This document shows positions 24,112-31,867 of a DNA stretch of 46,063 bases, one piece after another. Position 1 is the first letter of the stretch. The number at the start of each line of letters is the position of its first letter. This stretch comes from Arthrobacter terricola (GTDB lineage Bacteria > Actinomycetota > Actinomycetes > Actinomycetales > Micrococcaceae). The stretch lies in the NCBI RefSeq assembly GCF_004354015.1, contig NZ_SMRU01000036.1, forward strand, positions 1-46,063. The letters are read 5' to 3'. The notes beneath the pieces were generated by a model, which saw only the letters and a list, made by a program, of their open reading frames with translations, ran no database searches and was not told where the DNA came from. A program made the position numbers and the translations under genes.

Positions 24112-25133
24112 GCGAGTCGCCGGTTCCTGGGGCCAACGGCCCGATCTTCAATGAAACGCGGGACATCACGCCTTTCAGGAATGGACATGTCCGGACTTCG
24201 GTGAGCGGCTTGGCCGACGGCCTGGTCGGGGCGATAAGCGCCGTGCTGAAGGGAAAAACGGCGGGCAGGATCGACGTCGTCGGGGATGTTCCCAGGCTGA
24301 AGCGGCTTTCCGGCAAGCAAGCAAAGACCATGTACCAAGCGGTTTTCACCAGCACCGAACCCGACCGCCTCATCGCCTTCGCCCGCGCCAATCCGGGTTG
24401 GGCGGGCTTGTGCTACGTCATCGCCGGCCTTCTCTTGTACCAGCACGGCGGGTACCTTCGCGCGTCGGAGCTGCTGCGGCGCGGTCTTTCGGTACGGATC
24501 GACGACGACGCGAGCCAGTTCTCGGCCACCTACCTTGGCAGGGTGGTCACGCGGGTCGAGGTCGCCGAGCGGATCGACGTACCGGTCCTCTTCAGTGAGG
24601 AATCCGTGTTCCTGGCGCTGTCGCACTGCTTGCGGGAGGCGGGCCAGACGGAAGAGTCGCTCGAAGTCCTGGCCGGTTTGCCGCCGTCGTTGCCTTCCGC
24701 GCTGGCCCGCTGCACCGCCGCGGGGACGCTCGAGCGGCACGCCGACGTCGTCGCCTGGACCGAAGGGCTCCGCAACGCGGACGATCTTTCGGCGGCGCTC
24801 CTCTTGATCCGGGCGCGCTCGCTCAACAGCCTGGGCGAGCGGAGGGCCGCGCTGGCGGCGCTCGCCGAAGTGCTTCGACGCAAGAAGACCAGTCTGGCGC
24901 TGCGCAATGACGCGTTCACGGACCGCGCCTTGTTAGTGCTCGACGTCGGACTGAAGGCTTCCAGCCCCCGTCCCCCGGGTGCACGTCCCCCGGGTGCCCG
25001 CGCGCCGAAGCCCCGCTCCGGCCTGCGCGGGAAGGACCGTAAGAACGGGGAACTCGAAACCGTGGACGGAATCCGCAAGGACGCCGAAATCCGCCGGTTG
25101 TGGAACAAGGATTTCAGCGAGCCGGGCGACTAG
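24108..25133 (+). CDS. Uncharacterised protein with TPR-like helical repeats
   Basis: A 341-residue soluble protein that I cannot assign to a named family. The middle (about 85-285) is a series of amphipathic helix pairs of TPR/solenoid character: AGLLLYQHGGYLRASELLRRGLSV, then VFLALSHCLREAGQTEESLEVLAGLPPSLPSALARC, and LLLIRARSLNSLGERRAALAALAEVLRRKKTSL. The C-terminus has a duplicated RPPGA linker, is basic and disordered, and ends in a conserved-looking acidic/Trp tail (AEIRRLWNKDFSEPG). It probably mediates protein contacts. ATG 24108 is chosen because of the ATGA overlap with a short upstream frame; there is no clear ribosome site. Its stop overlaps the convergent neighbour by four bases (CTAG). 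Confidence 0.72.
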   Translation: MSESPVPGANGPIFNETRDITPFRNGHVRTSVSGLADGLVGAISAVLKGKTAGRIDVVGDVPRLKRLSGKQAKTMYQAVFTSTEPDRLIAFARANPGWAGLCYVIAGLLLYQHGGYLRASELLRRGLSVRIDDDASQFSATYLGRVVTRVEVAERIDVPVLFSEESVFLALSHCLREAGQTEESLEVLAGLPPSLPSALARCTAAGTLERHADVVAWTEGLRNADDLSAALLLIRARSLNSLGERRAALAALAEVLRRKKTSLALRNDAFTDRALLVLDVGLKASSPRPPGARPPGARAPKPRSGLRGKDRKNGELETVDGIRKDAEIRRLWNKDFSEPGD

Positions 25134-25453
25134 GAGCGCAGCGCCTTGATGACTCCCCGCAGCGAAACCCCCACGGCTCCGACGAGCGGCAGCATCAACG
25201 CCATGAGCACCAGGGTGTTCGGCTGGAACGCGATGCTCCCGTTGGCTTTGCGGCCGTAGGTTCCGATCGGGAAGACCATGCCGCCGCCCCCGCCACCGGC
25301 CGCGTTGTTGCCGTCGCCGCCTCCGCCAAAACCGAAGGATACGACGGCGACCGGGATCAGTTCCTCTCCGCCGATCTGCTGCGCAGGGCCAAAGGCCCGT
25401 GATACGCCGAATTGCTTGAAGGATTCCACGAGGGCTGAAAAGTCGTCAGACAT
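25130..25453 (-). CDS. GerW/YtfJ-like protein
   Basis: A 107-residue protein with the GerW (YtfJ) family layout: a short N-terminal helix, ELIPVAVVSFGFGGGGDG, a Gly-rich loop GGGGGGMVFPIGTYG, and a final hydrophobic segment. In Bacillus the family is linked to spore germination, but homologues are common in non-sporulating actinobacteria, where the role is unknown. The tail LVLMALMLPLVGAVGVSL could anchor it in the membrane. Its stop shares the four bases CTAG with the stop of the convergent gene. Confidence 0.8.
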   Translation of the reverse strand: MSDDFSALVESFKQFGVSRAFGPAQQIGGEELIPVAVVSFGFGGGGDGNNAAGGGGGGMVFPIGTYGRKANGSIAFQPNTLVLMALMLPLVGAVGVSLRGVIKALRS

Positions 25454-25514
25454 GAAGCCGACGATAGGCCGCCCCGCGCGCGAACGCTAGAGCCCGCAGC
25501 CGCCACGGCCGGCG

Positions 25515-26150
25515 TCACCGCAGGAGCGGCAGCACCTGTTCCCCGAGCAGCACGGCCCCAAGCCCCATCATGATGATGCCGCTGGCCAGTGTCACTCCGC
25601 GTGCCGCGCTGGGCCGCGATTGCAGAAGCCTCCGGGCCGTCAACGCCACCACTGTGTAGATGGCCCCCGCCAGCAACACGAACGTCAATCCAAGCACACC
25701 CGACTGCACCGGCACCGGCAACGACGCCTGCGGACTCACGAACTGCGGCACCAGCGCCAGGAAGAACAGGAGGCCTTTGGGGTTGATACCGCTGGTCCCC
25801 ATTCCCTGCAGGAAGGTGCGCAGTTGCGTGGGGGACTGCCCGACGGCGTCATCCGCGGCGAAGCTGGCGCTCCGCCATGAGCGCATGGTGCCGATGCCGA
25901 GCCACAGCAGGTAGCCTGCCCCGGCGACCGTGAGCCAGCCGAGGAGCCCCGGAACGCCGGCCAGGAGGGCGGCAAGGCCAACCACCATGAGGGCTGTATG
26001 CACAAGGTACCCGCTGCACAGGCCGGCCACCGCGGGGACGAAGCTCCGCTGCCGAAGCCCGGCGGAAATCGTGTACGCCCAGTCGAGGCCCGGCGTGGCC
26101 GCCAAACTGAAGGCGACGATCACGAACGCGATGAAAAGCTGGGGATTCAT
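25515..26150 (-). CDS. LysE/RhtB family amino acid exporter
   Basis: A 211-residue membrane protein with about six segments. The family start AFSLAATPGLDWAYTISAGLRQR (usually TPGPD) and the helix-3/4 block GAGYLLWLGIGTMRS and GINPKGLLFFLALVPQFV are diagnostic of RhtB-type translocators that export amino acids such as homoserine, threonine or lysine. The Pro of TPGPD is Leu here. RBS CAGGAG precedes ATG 26150. It diverges from an AsnC-type regulator, the usual partner for such exporters. Confidence 0.88.
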   Translation of the reverse strand: MNPQLFIAFVIVAFSLAATPGLDWAYTISAGLRQRSFVPAVAGLCSGYLVHTALMVVGLAALLAGVPGLLGWLTVAGAGYLLWLGIGTMRSWRSASFAADDAVGQSPTQLRTFLQGMGTSGINPKGLLFFLALVPQFVSPQASLPVPVQSGVLGLTFVLLAGAIYTVVALTARRLLQSRPSAARGVTLASGIIMMGLGAVLLGEQVLPLLR

Positions 26151-26241
26151 GGTGGCTCCTGGCTGGTGGGTACACCATGAACTTTAGGGAAAATCGCCCC
26201 ATAAGTGTTCCTCTTTTTAGCTCAACTCACCGCCGGATGGG

Positions 26242-26247
26242 TAAGAT
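26242..26247 (+). promoter_or_regulatory. -10 box of a leaderless AsnC transcript
   Basis: TAAGAT ends 6 nt before GTG 26254; no ribosome site is present. Confidence 0.5.
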
Positions 26248-26253
26248 ATTTGC

Positions 26254-26709
26254 GTGATTGACGGAATAGACAGAACTATTTTGCGCCACCTCAAAGAAGA
26301 CGGCCGGATAACTGCCACGGCGCTCGCGGGCAAAGTGGGTCTGACCGTGGCTCCGTGCCATCGGCGGCTGCGCGATCTTGAGGCTTCCGGGGTGATCCGG
26401 GGGTATCGCGCGGACATCGATCCCGCGGCTATTGGCCTTGGTTTCGAGGCGATCGTGTTCGTTACCTTGCGCCAGGTCGATCGGGCCACGATGTCCGATT
26501 TCGAGGACCGAGTGGCTGCCATCCCGAACATCGTGGAGGCACAGCGGCTCTTCGGTTCGCCGGACTATCTCCTGCGAGTGATCGCGGCGGACCTTCCCGC
26601 GTACCAGCGTTTCTATGACGACCAGCTCACGGCGCTTCCCGCCGTCGAACGCCTTACATCCACGCTGGTGATGAAGAACCTCAAGACCAACACCGGCCCG
26701 CCCGTTTAG
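26254..26709 (+). CDS. Lrp/AsnC family regulator of the LysE-type exporter
   Basis: A 151-residue Lrp/AsnC protein: N-terminal helix-turn-helix (IDRTILRHLKEDGRITATALAGKVGLTVAPCHRRLRDLEASGVIRGY) followed by the RAM ligand domain. It starts with GTG 26254 at leaderless distance from TAAGAT. Divergence from the LysE-type exporter over a 103-bp gap is the standard arrangement for an amino-acid-sensing activator. Its stop overlaps that of the next, convergent AsnC gene by four bases (TTAG). Confidence 0.92.
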   Translation: MIDGIDRTILRHLKEDGRITATALAGKVGLTVAPCHRRLRDLEASGVIRGYRADIDPAAIGLGFEAIVFVTLRQVDRATMSDFEDRVAAIPNIVEAQRLFGSPDYLLRVIAADLPAYQRFYDDQLTALPAVERLTSTLVMKNLKTNTGPPV

Positions 26710-27164
26710 GGGTGGAGGAGGCCGGTGGTCCGGTAGGGGATCACTTCGCGAAGGAACATGCTCGTTGAAGTGCGCACGATTCCGGGGCAAAGCCGGATCT
26801 CTTCGGACACCCTGTAGAGATCGTCCGGGCTCGTGGCGACAACGCGGATGATGAGGTCGGTGTCGCCGGCGGGGGCGTGGCATTCGAGGACTTCGGGGAT
26901 TTCCCGGAGGGCCGCGATCGCTTCGTTGAGCCGGCTTTGGTCCAGTTCCGCGCTGACCGCCGCCGCGACGCCGCGGCCCAGCGCGGACGGCAGGACCCGG
27001 CTGCTGTTGGGACGCAAAGCCCCCGACGCCGACATCCGCTCGAGGCGCGACTGTACCGTTCCGCGGGCCAAGCCCAGGCGCTGGGCGAGCACCATGATGG
27101 GAACCCGGGGATCGTCGTCGAGCGCTGCGAGGATCCGCTTGTCCGTTGAATCCAATTCGTGCAT
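26706..27164 (-). CDS. Lrp/AsnC family regulator
   Basis: A second Lrp/AsnC protein, 152 residues from ATG 27164. The helix-turn-helix is LDSTDKRILAALDDDPRVPIMVLAQRLGLARGTVQSRLERM, with a Gly/Thr-rich effector domain (APAGDTDLIIRVVATSPDDLYRVSEEI). The frame is open for 27 more codons upstream, but those lack family resemblance and the ATG gives the normal length. The two AsnC proteins are dissimilar in their DNA-recognition helices, so they are unlikely to be a recent duplication. Its target is not evident; it stands alone with a gene-poor stretch upstream. Confidence 0.9.
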   Translation of the reverse strand: MHELDSTDKRILAALDDDPRVPIMVLAQRLGLARGTVQSRLERMSASGALRPNSSRVLPSALGRGVAAAVSAELDQSRLNEAIAALREIPEVLECHAPAGDTDLIIRVVATSPDDLYRVSEEIRLCPGIVRTSTSMFLREVIPYRTTGLLHP

Positions 27165-27468
27165 GGTGGGGCTTTCTGGAGGTGGCTTCGGCAAACTGAC
27201 TATCCGCTGCTTACATTCTTCCAAGAGTTTGGTCAGATTGACCACTCGAGGTTAGGTCTGTTGCGCCAACTGCCGGGATCCTGCTGCAATTATGGCAACG
27301 AGGGGAACGGCTACCGCCGAACCCAAGAGGCTACGGACCAGCCGGCACACCAACCGGTCACCGCAAACACATCCCGCAAGGATGTAGCCCGCTGAATGAC
27401 TCTTGTTCACAGCATTGTCCTTCCGCATCCGCCGGTGTCGCCAATGAAGGGCGGCCGGCAACCATCAT

Positions 27469-27517
27469 CAAGAGCCCCTGAGCCACCGAACGCGTTGCGG
27501 TAGCTGAGGGGCTCTTG
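27469..27517 (+). terminator. Long hairpin just upstream of gluQ
   Basis: CAAGAGCCCCT (27469-27479) pairs perfectly with AGGGGCTCTTG (27507-27517); inner pairs AGC/GCT and ACCG/CGGT extend it. It looks like a terminator but no plus-strand gene is seen upstream, so it may end an unseen small RNA. Confidence 0.45.
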
Positions 27518-27524
27518 TGCTGCA

Positions 27525-27530
27525 TAGGCT
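27525..27530 (+). promoter_or_regulatory. -10 box of a leaderless gluQ transcript
   Basis: TAGGCT ends 6 nt before ATG 27537; no ribosome site is present. Confidence 0.5.
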
Positions 27531-27536
27531 TGAGGC

Positions 27537-28445
27537 ATGACCTCCGCCGGCCGCTTCGCCCCGAGCCCCTCGGGTGAGTTGCACGTGGGCAACTTGCGCA
27601 CGGCCATGCTCGCGTGGCTTTTCGCCCGTTCCACCGGCCGTGCTTTCCTGTTGCGCGTCGAAGACCTCGACCGTGCGCGGGCCGGGGCCGAAGCCGTCCA
27701 GCTACGGGACCTGGAAGCGGTGGGCGTCACGTGGGACGGCGGCGTCGTCCGCCAAACGGGTCGCGCCGCTTTGTACGATTCCGCGATCAAGCAGCTGAGC
27801 GACGCCGGACTGACCTACGAGTGCTTTTGCACGCGCCGGGAAATCCAGGAGGCCCCGTCTGCGCCGCATGCTCCTCAAGGCGCCTATCCGGGGACCTGCA
27901 GGACGCTTTCGACGGCGGAACGGGAGATCCGCCGGACCACTCGCCCCGCTGCCATCCGGCTCCGTTCCGAAACGCAGGAATGGACTGTTGAGGACCAGTT
28001 GCACGGGGCCTACACGGGGATCGTGGACGACTTTGTGCTCCGGCGCAACGACGGCGTGACCGCTTATAACCTGGCGGTCGTGGTCGACGACGCCGAACAA
28101 GGCATCGACCAGGTGGTCCGCGGCGACGACCTCTTGTCCTCCACGCCGCGCCAGGCGTACTTGGCTTCCGTCCTGGGTTTGCCGGTTCCGGAATACGCGC
28201 ACGTGCCGCTCGTGGTGAATCACGACGGCGACCGCCTGGCAAAGCGCGACGGTGCAGTCACGCTCGGCGACCTCGCCGCCGTCGGGCTTTCCGCCGAAGA
28301 GGTGCGGGACATGATCCTGGAGTCGCTAGAGTTGCCAATGGGGCCGCTGGGTGACGCCGTGGACCGTTTTGAACCGGCCCGATTGCCGCTCGAGCCATGG
28401 GTGTGGACCGGGCGGCTGCAAGCGATGATCCGGAAGGGGGACTAG
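27537..28445 (+). CDS. gluQ: Glutamyl-Q tRNA(Asp) synthetase
   Basis: A truncated glutamyl-tRNA synthetase paralogue (302 residues, catalytic core only) that attaches glutamate to queuosine in the anticodon wobble position of tRNA-Asp. Present are the class I HIGH-like motif FAPSPSGELHVGNLRTA at the N-terminus, the zinc ligands in ECFCTRREI and the PGTCR segment, RGDDLLSSTPRQAYL, and a KMSKS-like RLAKRDGAVT at about residue 237. The anticodon-binding domain of GluRS is missing, as expected. The next gene begins directly after the stop codon. Confidence 0.92.
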   Translation: MTSAGRFAPSPSGELHVGNLRTAMLAWLFARSTGRAFLLRVEDLDRARAGAEAVQLRDLEAVGVTWDGGVVRQTGRAALYDSAIKQLSDAGLTYECFCTRREIQEAPSAPHAPQGAYPGTCRTLSTAEREIRRTTRPAAIRLRSETQEWTVEDQLHGAYTGIVDDFVLRRNDGVTAYNLAVVVDDAEQGIDQVVRGDDLLSSTPRQAYLASVLGLPVPEYAHVPLVVNHDGDRLAKRDGAVTLGDLAAVGLSAEEVRDMILESLELPMGPLGDAVDRFEPARLPLEPWVWTGRLQAMIRKGD

Positions 28446-29492
28446 GTGCTCGCATACGTGCTGACCGGCTATGGCGGACCCGAGGCCATGGAACTCCAAG
28501 ACGTGCCGAAGCCCATCGCGGGCCCCGGCGAGGTCTTGGTCAAGGTTTTCGCGGCTGGCTTGAATCCCGTCGATTACAAGCAGCGCGAAGGAGCGGTGCG
28601 CCTCATCACCCGGCCCAGGATGCCGCTGGTTGCCGGAAGCGAGTTGGCTGGAATTGTCGAAGCCGTGGGTCCTGGCGTGCGCCGCTTCGCAACCGGAGAC
28701 CGGGTGTTCGCCCGTGTGGACAAGGCCAGCCTCGGTGCGTTCGCCGAACATGCCGCCGTCCATGAGGACCTGGTGGCCCTTATGCCGAGGTCGCTCAGCT
28801 ATGCCGAAGCCGCGAGCCTCCCGCTCGCCGGGCTCACCGCCTTGCAAGCGCTCCGGGATGAACTCAAGGTCAAACCCGGGATGAAGGTGTTCATCTCGGG
28901 CGGCGCCGGCGGAGTGGGCACACTCGCGATCCAGCTCGCCAAGCACTTCGGCGCAGAGGTGACCACCACTGCGTCTCCCCGGGGGGAAGCCCTGGTCCGC
29001 TCCCTCGGCGCGGACGCCGTCGTCGACTACACGAAGGACGACATTGCCACCGTGCTGAGCGGTTTCGACGCAGCCCTTGACCTGGTTGGCGGGGAAACCC
29101 TGGAGCAGACGTTCAAGATCCTCAAGCCGGGATCCACGGTAGTCAGCATCGCCGGAATGCCGGAACCGCAGACCGCGCTGAAGGACCTCGGCGCACCTGC
29201 CTGGCTGACAGTGTTGTTCTGGGCGGCAAGCTTCGGGCTACGCGGACGCGCGCGCGAAGAGAAGGTCAAATACCGCTACCTGTTCATGCACCCCAGCGGC
29301 GAAGACCTGACTGCCCTGGCGCGGCTGGTCACGGAAGGCCGGCTCAAACCGGTCCTGGACAGTACCTATCCCTTGGAAAAAATCGCCGACGCCTTCGCCG
29401 CACTCGAGCAGGGACGCGCCAAGGGCAAGATCGTGGTGACCATGGACAGTCGGGCCTGGGCCCATTCTGCCGGGTTCCCTGGCCGAGCGTAG
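28446..29492 (+). CDS. NADP-dependent quinone oxidoreductase-like protein (MDR)
   Basis: A 348-residue medium-chain dehydrogenase/reductase of the zinc-free quinone oxidoreductase branch. The N-terminal GroES-like half shows KVFAAGLNPVDYKQREG and PLVAGSELAGIVEAVGPGVRRF; the nucleotide fold is VFISGGAGGVGTLAIQLAKHFGAEV, with ASPRGEALVRSLGADAVVDY after it. Zinc-binding Cys residues are absent. It would reduce quinones or enals with NADPH. The start is GTG 28446, immediately after the gluQ stop with no gap. Co-transcription with gluQ is likely; a functional link is not evident. Confidence 0.87.
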   Translation: MLAYVLTGYGGPEAMELQDVPKPIAGPGEVLVKVFAAGLNPVDYKQREGAVRLITRPRMPLVAGSELAGIVEAVGPGVRRFATGDRVFARVDKASLGAFAEHAAVHEDLVALMPRSLSYAEAASLPLAGLTALQALRDELKVKPGMKVFISGGAGGVGTLAIQLAKHFGAEVTTTASPRGEALVRSLGADAVVDYTKDDIATVLSGFDAALDLVGGETLEQTFKILKPGSTVVSIAGMPEPQTALKDLGAPAWLTVLFWAASFGLRGRAREEKVKYRYLFMHPSGEDLTALARLVTEGRLKPVLDSTYPLEKIADAFAALEQGRAKGKIVVTMDSRAWAHSAGFPGRA

Positions 29493-29515
29493 CGAGGTTA
29501 GGGGGCAGAAGGGAT

Positions 29516-29521
29516 TAAGCT
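29516..29521 (+). promoter_or_regulatory. -10 box of a leaderless serine hydrolase transcript
   Basis: TAAGCT ends 6 nt before GTG 29528; no ribosome site is present. Confidence 0.45.
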
Positions 29522-29527
29522 GTCCGG

Positions 29528-30655
29528 GTGGATGCACAGACGATTGCCCCAGGATTCGAACCGGTAGCCGAACTCTTTGGCCAATACCTCAGCGAGGACC
29601 CAGAATACTCGGCCCAGTTGGCGGCCTATCACCGAGGGGTCAAGGTCCTGAACATCAGCGGCGGCCCGCACCGCCGTCCGGACTCGGTCACGGGTGTCTT
29701 CTCGTGTTCCAAGGGCGTTTCCGGGTTGGTCATCGCCCTCCTGGTCCAGGACGGCCTGCTGGACCTCGACGCCGAAGTGGTCAAGTATTGGCCCGAATTC
29801 GGGGCCGAAGGGAAGGCTGCGGTCACCGTTGCCCAATTGCTTTCCCACCAGGCGGGCCTCCTGGGCATCGAAGGCGGCTTTTCCCTGGAGGAATGCAACA
29901 ACTCCGAGCTCGCCGCGGCCAAGCTCGCCCGCCTGCGCCCGATGTGGAAGCCCGGCGCCGCGTTCGGTTACCACGCCCTGACCATCGGCGTCTTCATGGA
30001 GGAGTTGTGCCGGCGAATCACGGGATCCACGCTCCAGGAAGTCTACGAACAGCGGATCCGCGCTGTTACCGGTGCCGACTTTTTCCTGGGATTCCCGGAT
30101 GCCGAGGAGGCCCGGTACGCGACGCTTCGTTGGCAGGCCGACCCCGCCCAGCCGTGGATCGACCCCGCCAGCCATTACGGTTTGTCTGCCAACTCGGTGG
30201 GAGAAGCGATCCTCGACCTGCCCAATATCCGCGAGGTCCGGGCGGCGGGCTTGTGTTCCGTCGCCGGCGTCGCCAGCGCCGAAGGCATGGCGCGCGTCTA
30301 CGCGGCGGCGCTCACAGGACTTGCCCCCGACGGCGACCGTTCCGCCGTCGGGCCCTTGCTCAGCGAGGAAACCATCCGGACGGTCTCGGAAGAGCAGGTC
30401 TTTGGCATCGACCGCGTGTTCGGTGATACGAGCAGCTTCGCGACGGTGTTCATGCGATCGCACGCGCGGAACCCGTACGGCAGCCACCGTGCGTTCGGGC
30501 ACGACGGCGCCAGCGCGTCTTTGGGGTTCGCGGACCCTGTGTATGAACTCGCCTTTGGTTACGTACCGCAGCAGGCCGAACCCGGTGGTGCAGGGTGCCG
30601 CAACCTCGAACTGAGCGCTGCGGTGCGCAAGGCGATTACCGGACTGTCTCACTAG
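29528..30655 (+). CDS. Serine hydrolase, beta-lactamase class C fold
   Basis: A 375-residue member of the beta-lactamase/EstB family. The nucleophile motif S-x-x-K is SCSK (VFSCSKGVSG, around residue 60), the second motif Tyr is in AFGYHALTIG, and a HxG-like element is in FGHDGASASLGFADP. No signal peptide is seen, which argues against a secreted beta-lactamase and for an intracellular esterase or amidase. It starts with GTG and probably a leaderless message. The HD-domain gene follows 9 bp later. Confidence 0.85.
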   Translation: MDAQTIAPGFEPVAELFGQYLSEDPEYSAQLAAYHRGVKVLNISGGPHRRPDSVTGVFSCSKGVSGLVIALLVQDGLLDLDAEVVKYWPEFGAEGKAAVTVAQLLSHQAGLLGIEGGFSLEECNNSELAAAKLARLRPMWKPGAAFGYHALTIGVFMEELCRRITGSTLQEVYEQRIRAVTGADFFLGFPDAEEARYATLRWQADPAQPWIDPASHYGLSANSVGEAILDLPNIREVRAAGLCSVAGVASAEGMARVYAAALTGLAPDGDRSAVGPLLSEETIRTVSEEQVFGIDRVFGDTSSFATVFMRSHARNPYGSHRAFGHDGASASLGFADPVYELAFGYVPQQAEPGGAGCRNLELSAAVRKAITGLSH

Positions 30656-30664
30656 GAGGACGGC

Positions 30665-31195
30665 ATGACATTCACTGTTGAAACCGCCAAGGTCCTTGCC
30701 GAGGTGGCCCACTACCGCCAGAAGGACAAACTGAAGCGGCCGCACCGCGACCATGTTTTGGCGGTGGGCGAGGCCCTGGTCGATTTCGACGACGACATCC
30801 AGATCGCCGGCTACCTCCACGACATCGCCAAGGACACCCCCATCACCAAGCAAGCGCTGGTGGACATGGGCGTGTCCGAGCGGGCCGTGGCCATCATCGA
30901 ACGGGTGACGCGACGGTTCAATGACAATCCGGACAGCGATGAGGAAGTAATCCTCCACATCGCCGAAGACCATGACGCGAGCCTGGTCAAGATTGCCTGC
31001 AACGCGCACACCTCCTTGCCGGAACGGATGCAGGCGTTCGCCGAGAAGTGGCCGGACAGGCCGCCGGCGACCGCCCGCTACGCGGAGGCCCGCAAAGTGC
31101 TGTACACGGCGGTTCCGCGCGGAGAAAGCCACCTGATCCTCGACCGACTCAACCCGGACCTGCTGTCCGAACTGGACCGCTTGGCCGACGACTGA
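30665..31195 (+). CDS. HD-domain phosphohydrolase
   Basis: A 176-residue HD-domain protein. The metal ligands are visible as HRDHVLAVGE, then YLHDIAKDT (the HD pair at about residues 53-54), and an Asn/His motif VKIACNAHTSLPER near residue 113. The pattern L-HD-x2-KDTPIT...VxxRVTRR recalls the hydrolase half of RelA/SpoT and small alarmone hydrolases, although the final Asp ligand is Asn (CNAH rather than ADRxH). It could act on a nucleotide. RBS AGGAGG before ATG 30665. It is cotranscribed with the serine hydrolase. Confidence 0.8.
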   Translation: MTFTVETAKVLAEVAHYRQKDKLKRPHRDHVLAVGEALVDFDDDIQIAGYLHDIAKDTPITKQALVDMGVSERAVAIIERVTRRFNDNPDSDEEVILHIAEDHDASLVKIACNAHTSLPERMQAFAEKWPDRPPATARYAEARKVLYTAVPRGESHLILDRLNPDLLSELDRLADD

Positions 31196-31224
31196 ACGGC
31201 TGAATCGACCGGAACGCAGCGGGT

Positions 31225-31758
31225 CTATGCCTTCCCGGGCTCGTTCTTGGTCGATGCGGTGGGCTCCCGACTAGCGGACGCGGCCGTTTCAAGGAGGATG
31301 TGTTCGTGGATCTGGCGCGTGAGCTCGTGGATCGTCCGCGTGAGTTTGGTGTTCTCCTCCAGCAGCTGCTCTTGGGCGTTGTAGTCGTGGTCCGCCTTCG
31401 CCTGCTGGAAAGCCGCCTGGCGGTTTTGGCCGATCATCACGAAGGTTGAGAGGAAGATCGCTTCCAGGGAGACGATCAGCGTCAGCGTGGGCCACGGACT
31501 CTGTTCAAACACGAGCATCCAGACCGCGAACAGCAGCACGTGCAGGTAGACGAAGTTCATCGATCCTGCAAAAGCCGTGATTGCGTCCGCGACCCGCAGT
31601 TGAATGCTTGCGGCTCGACGTTCGGCTTCTGCCAGGACTGATGGATGCAGCCTGGACGGTTCGGTGTAGGTAAGCAACCGTGTTGGCCTCAAATAGGGCC
31701 GTGGATGCGGAGGAACGCTTTTGGTGGATGCCGGTTGCTTGTCGACCTGCTGTGTCAT
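31225..31758 (-). CDS. DUF1003 membrane protein
   Basis: A 177-residue protein. The DUF1003 core is unmistakable: IQLRVADAITAFAGSMNFVYLHVLLFAVWM, then LTLIVSLEAIFLSTFVMIGQNRQ, two membrane helices joined by a short loop. A coiled-coil-like acidic helix follows (AQEQLLEENTKLTRTIHELTRQIHEHI). The N-terminal 40 residues are Pro-rich and probably cytoplasmic. The function of the family is not settled. Likely transcribed alone, convergent with the HD-domain gene. Confidence 0.85.
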   Translation of the reverse strand: MTQQVDKQPASTKSVPPHPRPYLRPTRLLTYTEPSRLHPSVLAEAERRAASIQLRVADAITAFAGSMNFVYLHVLLFAVWMLVFEQSPWPTLTLIVSLEAIFLSTFVMIGQNRQAAFQQAKADHDYNAQEQLLEENTKLTRTIHELTRQIHEHILLETAASASREPTASTKNEPGKA

Positions 31759-31867
31759 CCGTTCGATCCCTTGGCTCGGGGCGAGGCGATCTCGCCTTCG
31801 AAAGCGAGCCTAGCGCCGCGACTCCCGTGAACCTAGGATCGAAACTTGCCTCTTACCAGGATCCGAA

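Larger units (their letters stand above)
27165..27536. other. Gene-poor stretch before gluQ
   Basis: 372 bp with no convincing gene. A short minus-strand frame (27252-27461) encodes a Cys- and Leu-rich hydrophobic stretch without family resemblance. A hairpin (27469-27517) and a leaderless promoter for gluQ lie at the right end. Otherwise nothing is recognised. Confidence 0.45.

Noticed and set aside
24961..25000. Direct repeat CCCCCGGGTGC in the TPR-like gene.
   Set aside because: It encodes a short duplicated RPPGA linker, a normal low-complexity feature rather than a mobile repeat.
29550..29565. GGATTCGAACC looks like the T-arm of a minus-strand tRNA.
   Set aside because: It lies in the serine hydrolase coding sequence, and no acceptor, D or anticodon arms can be formed around it.
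29498..31132. A long open frame (over 540 codons) on the minus strand.
   Set aside because: It is antisense to the serine hydrolase and HD-domain genes, both of which have family motifs. The frame has none and reflects GC-rich third positions.
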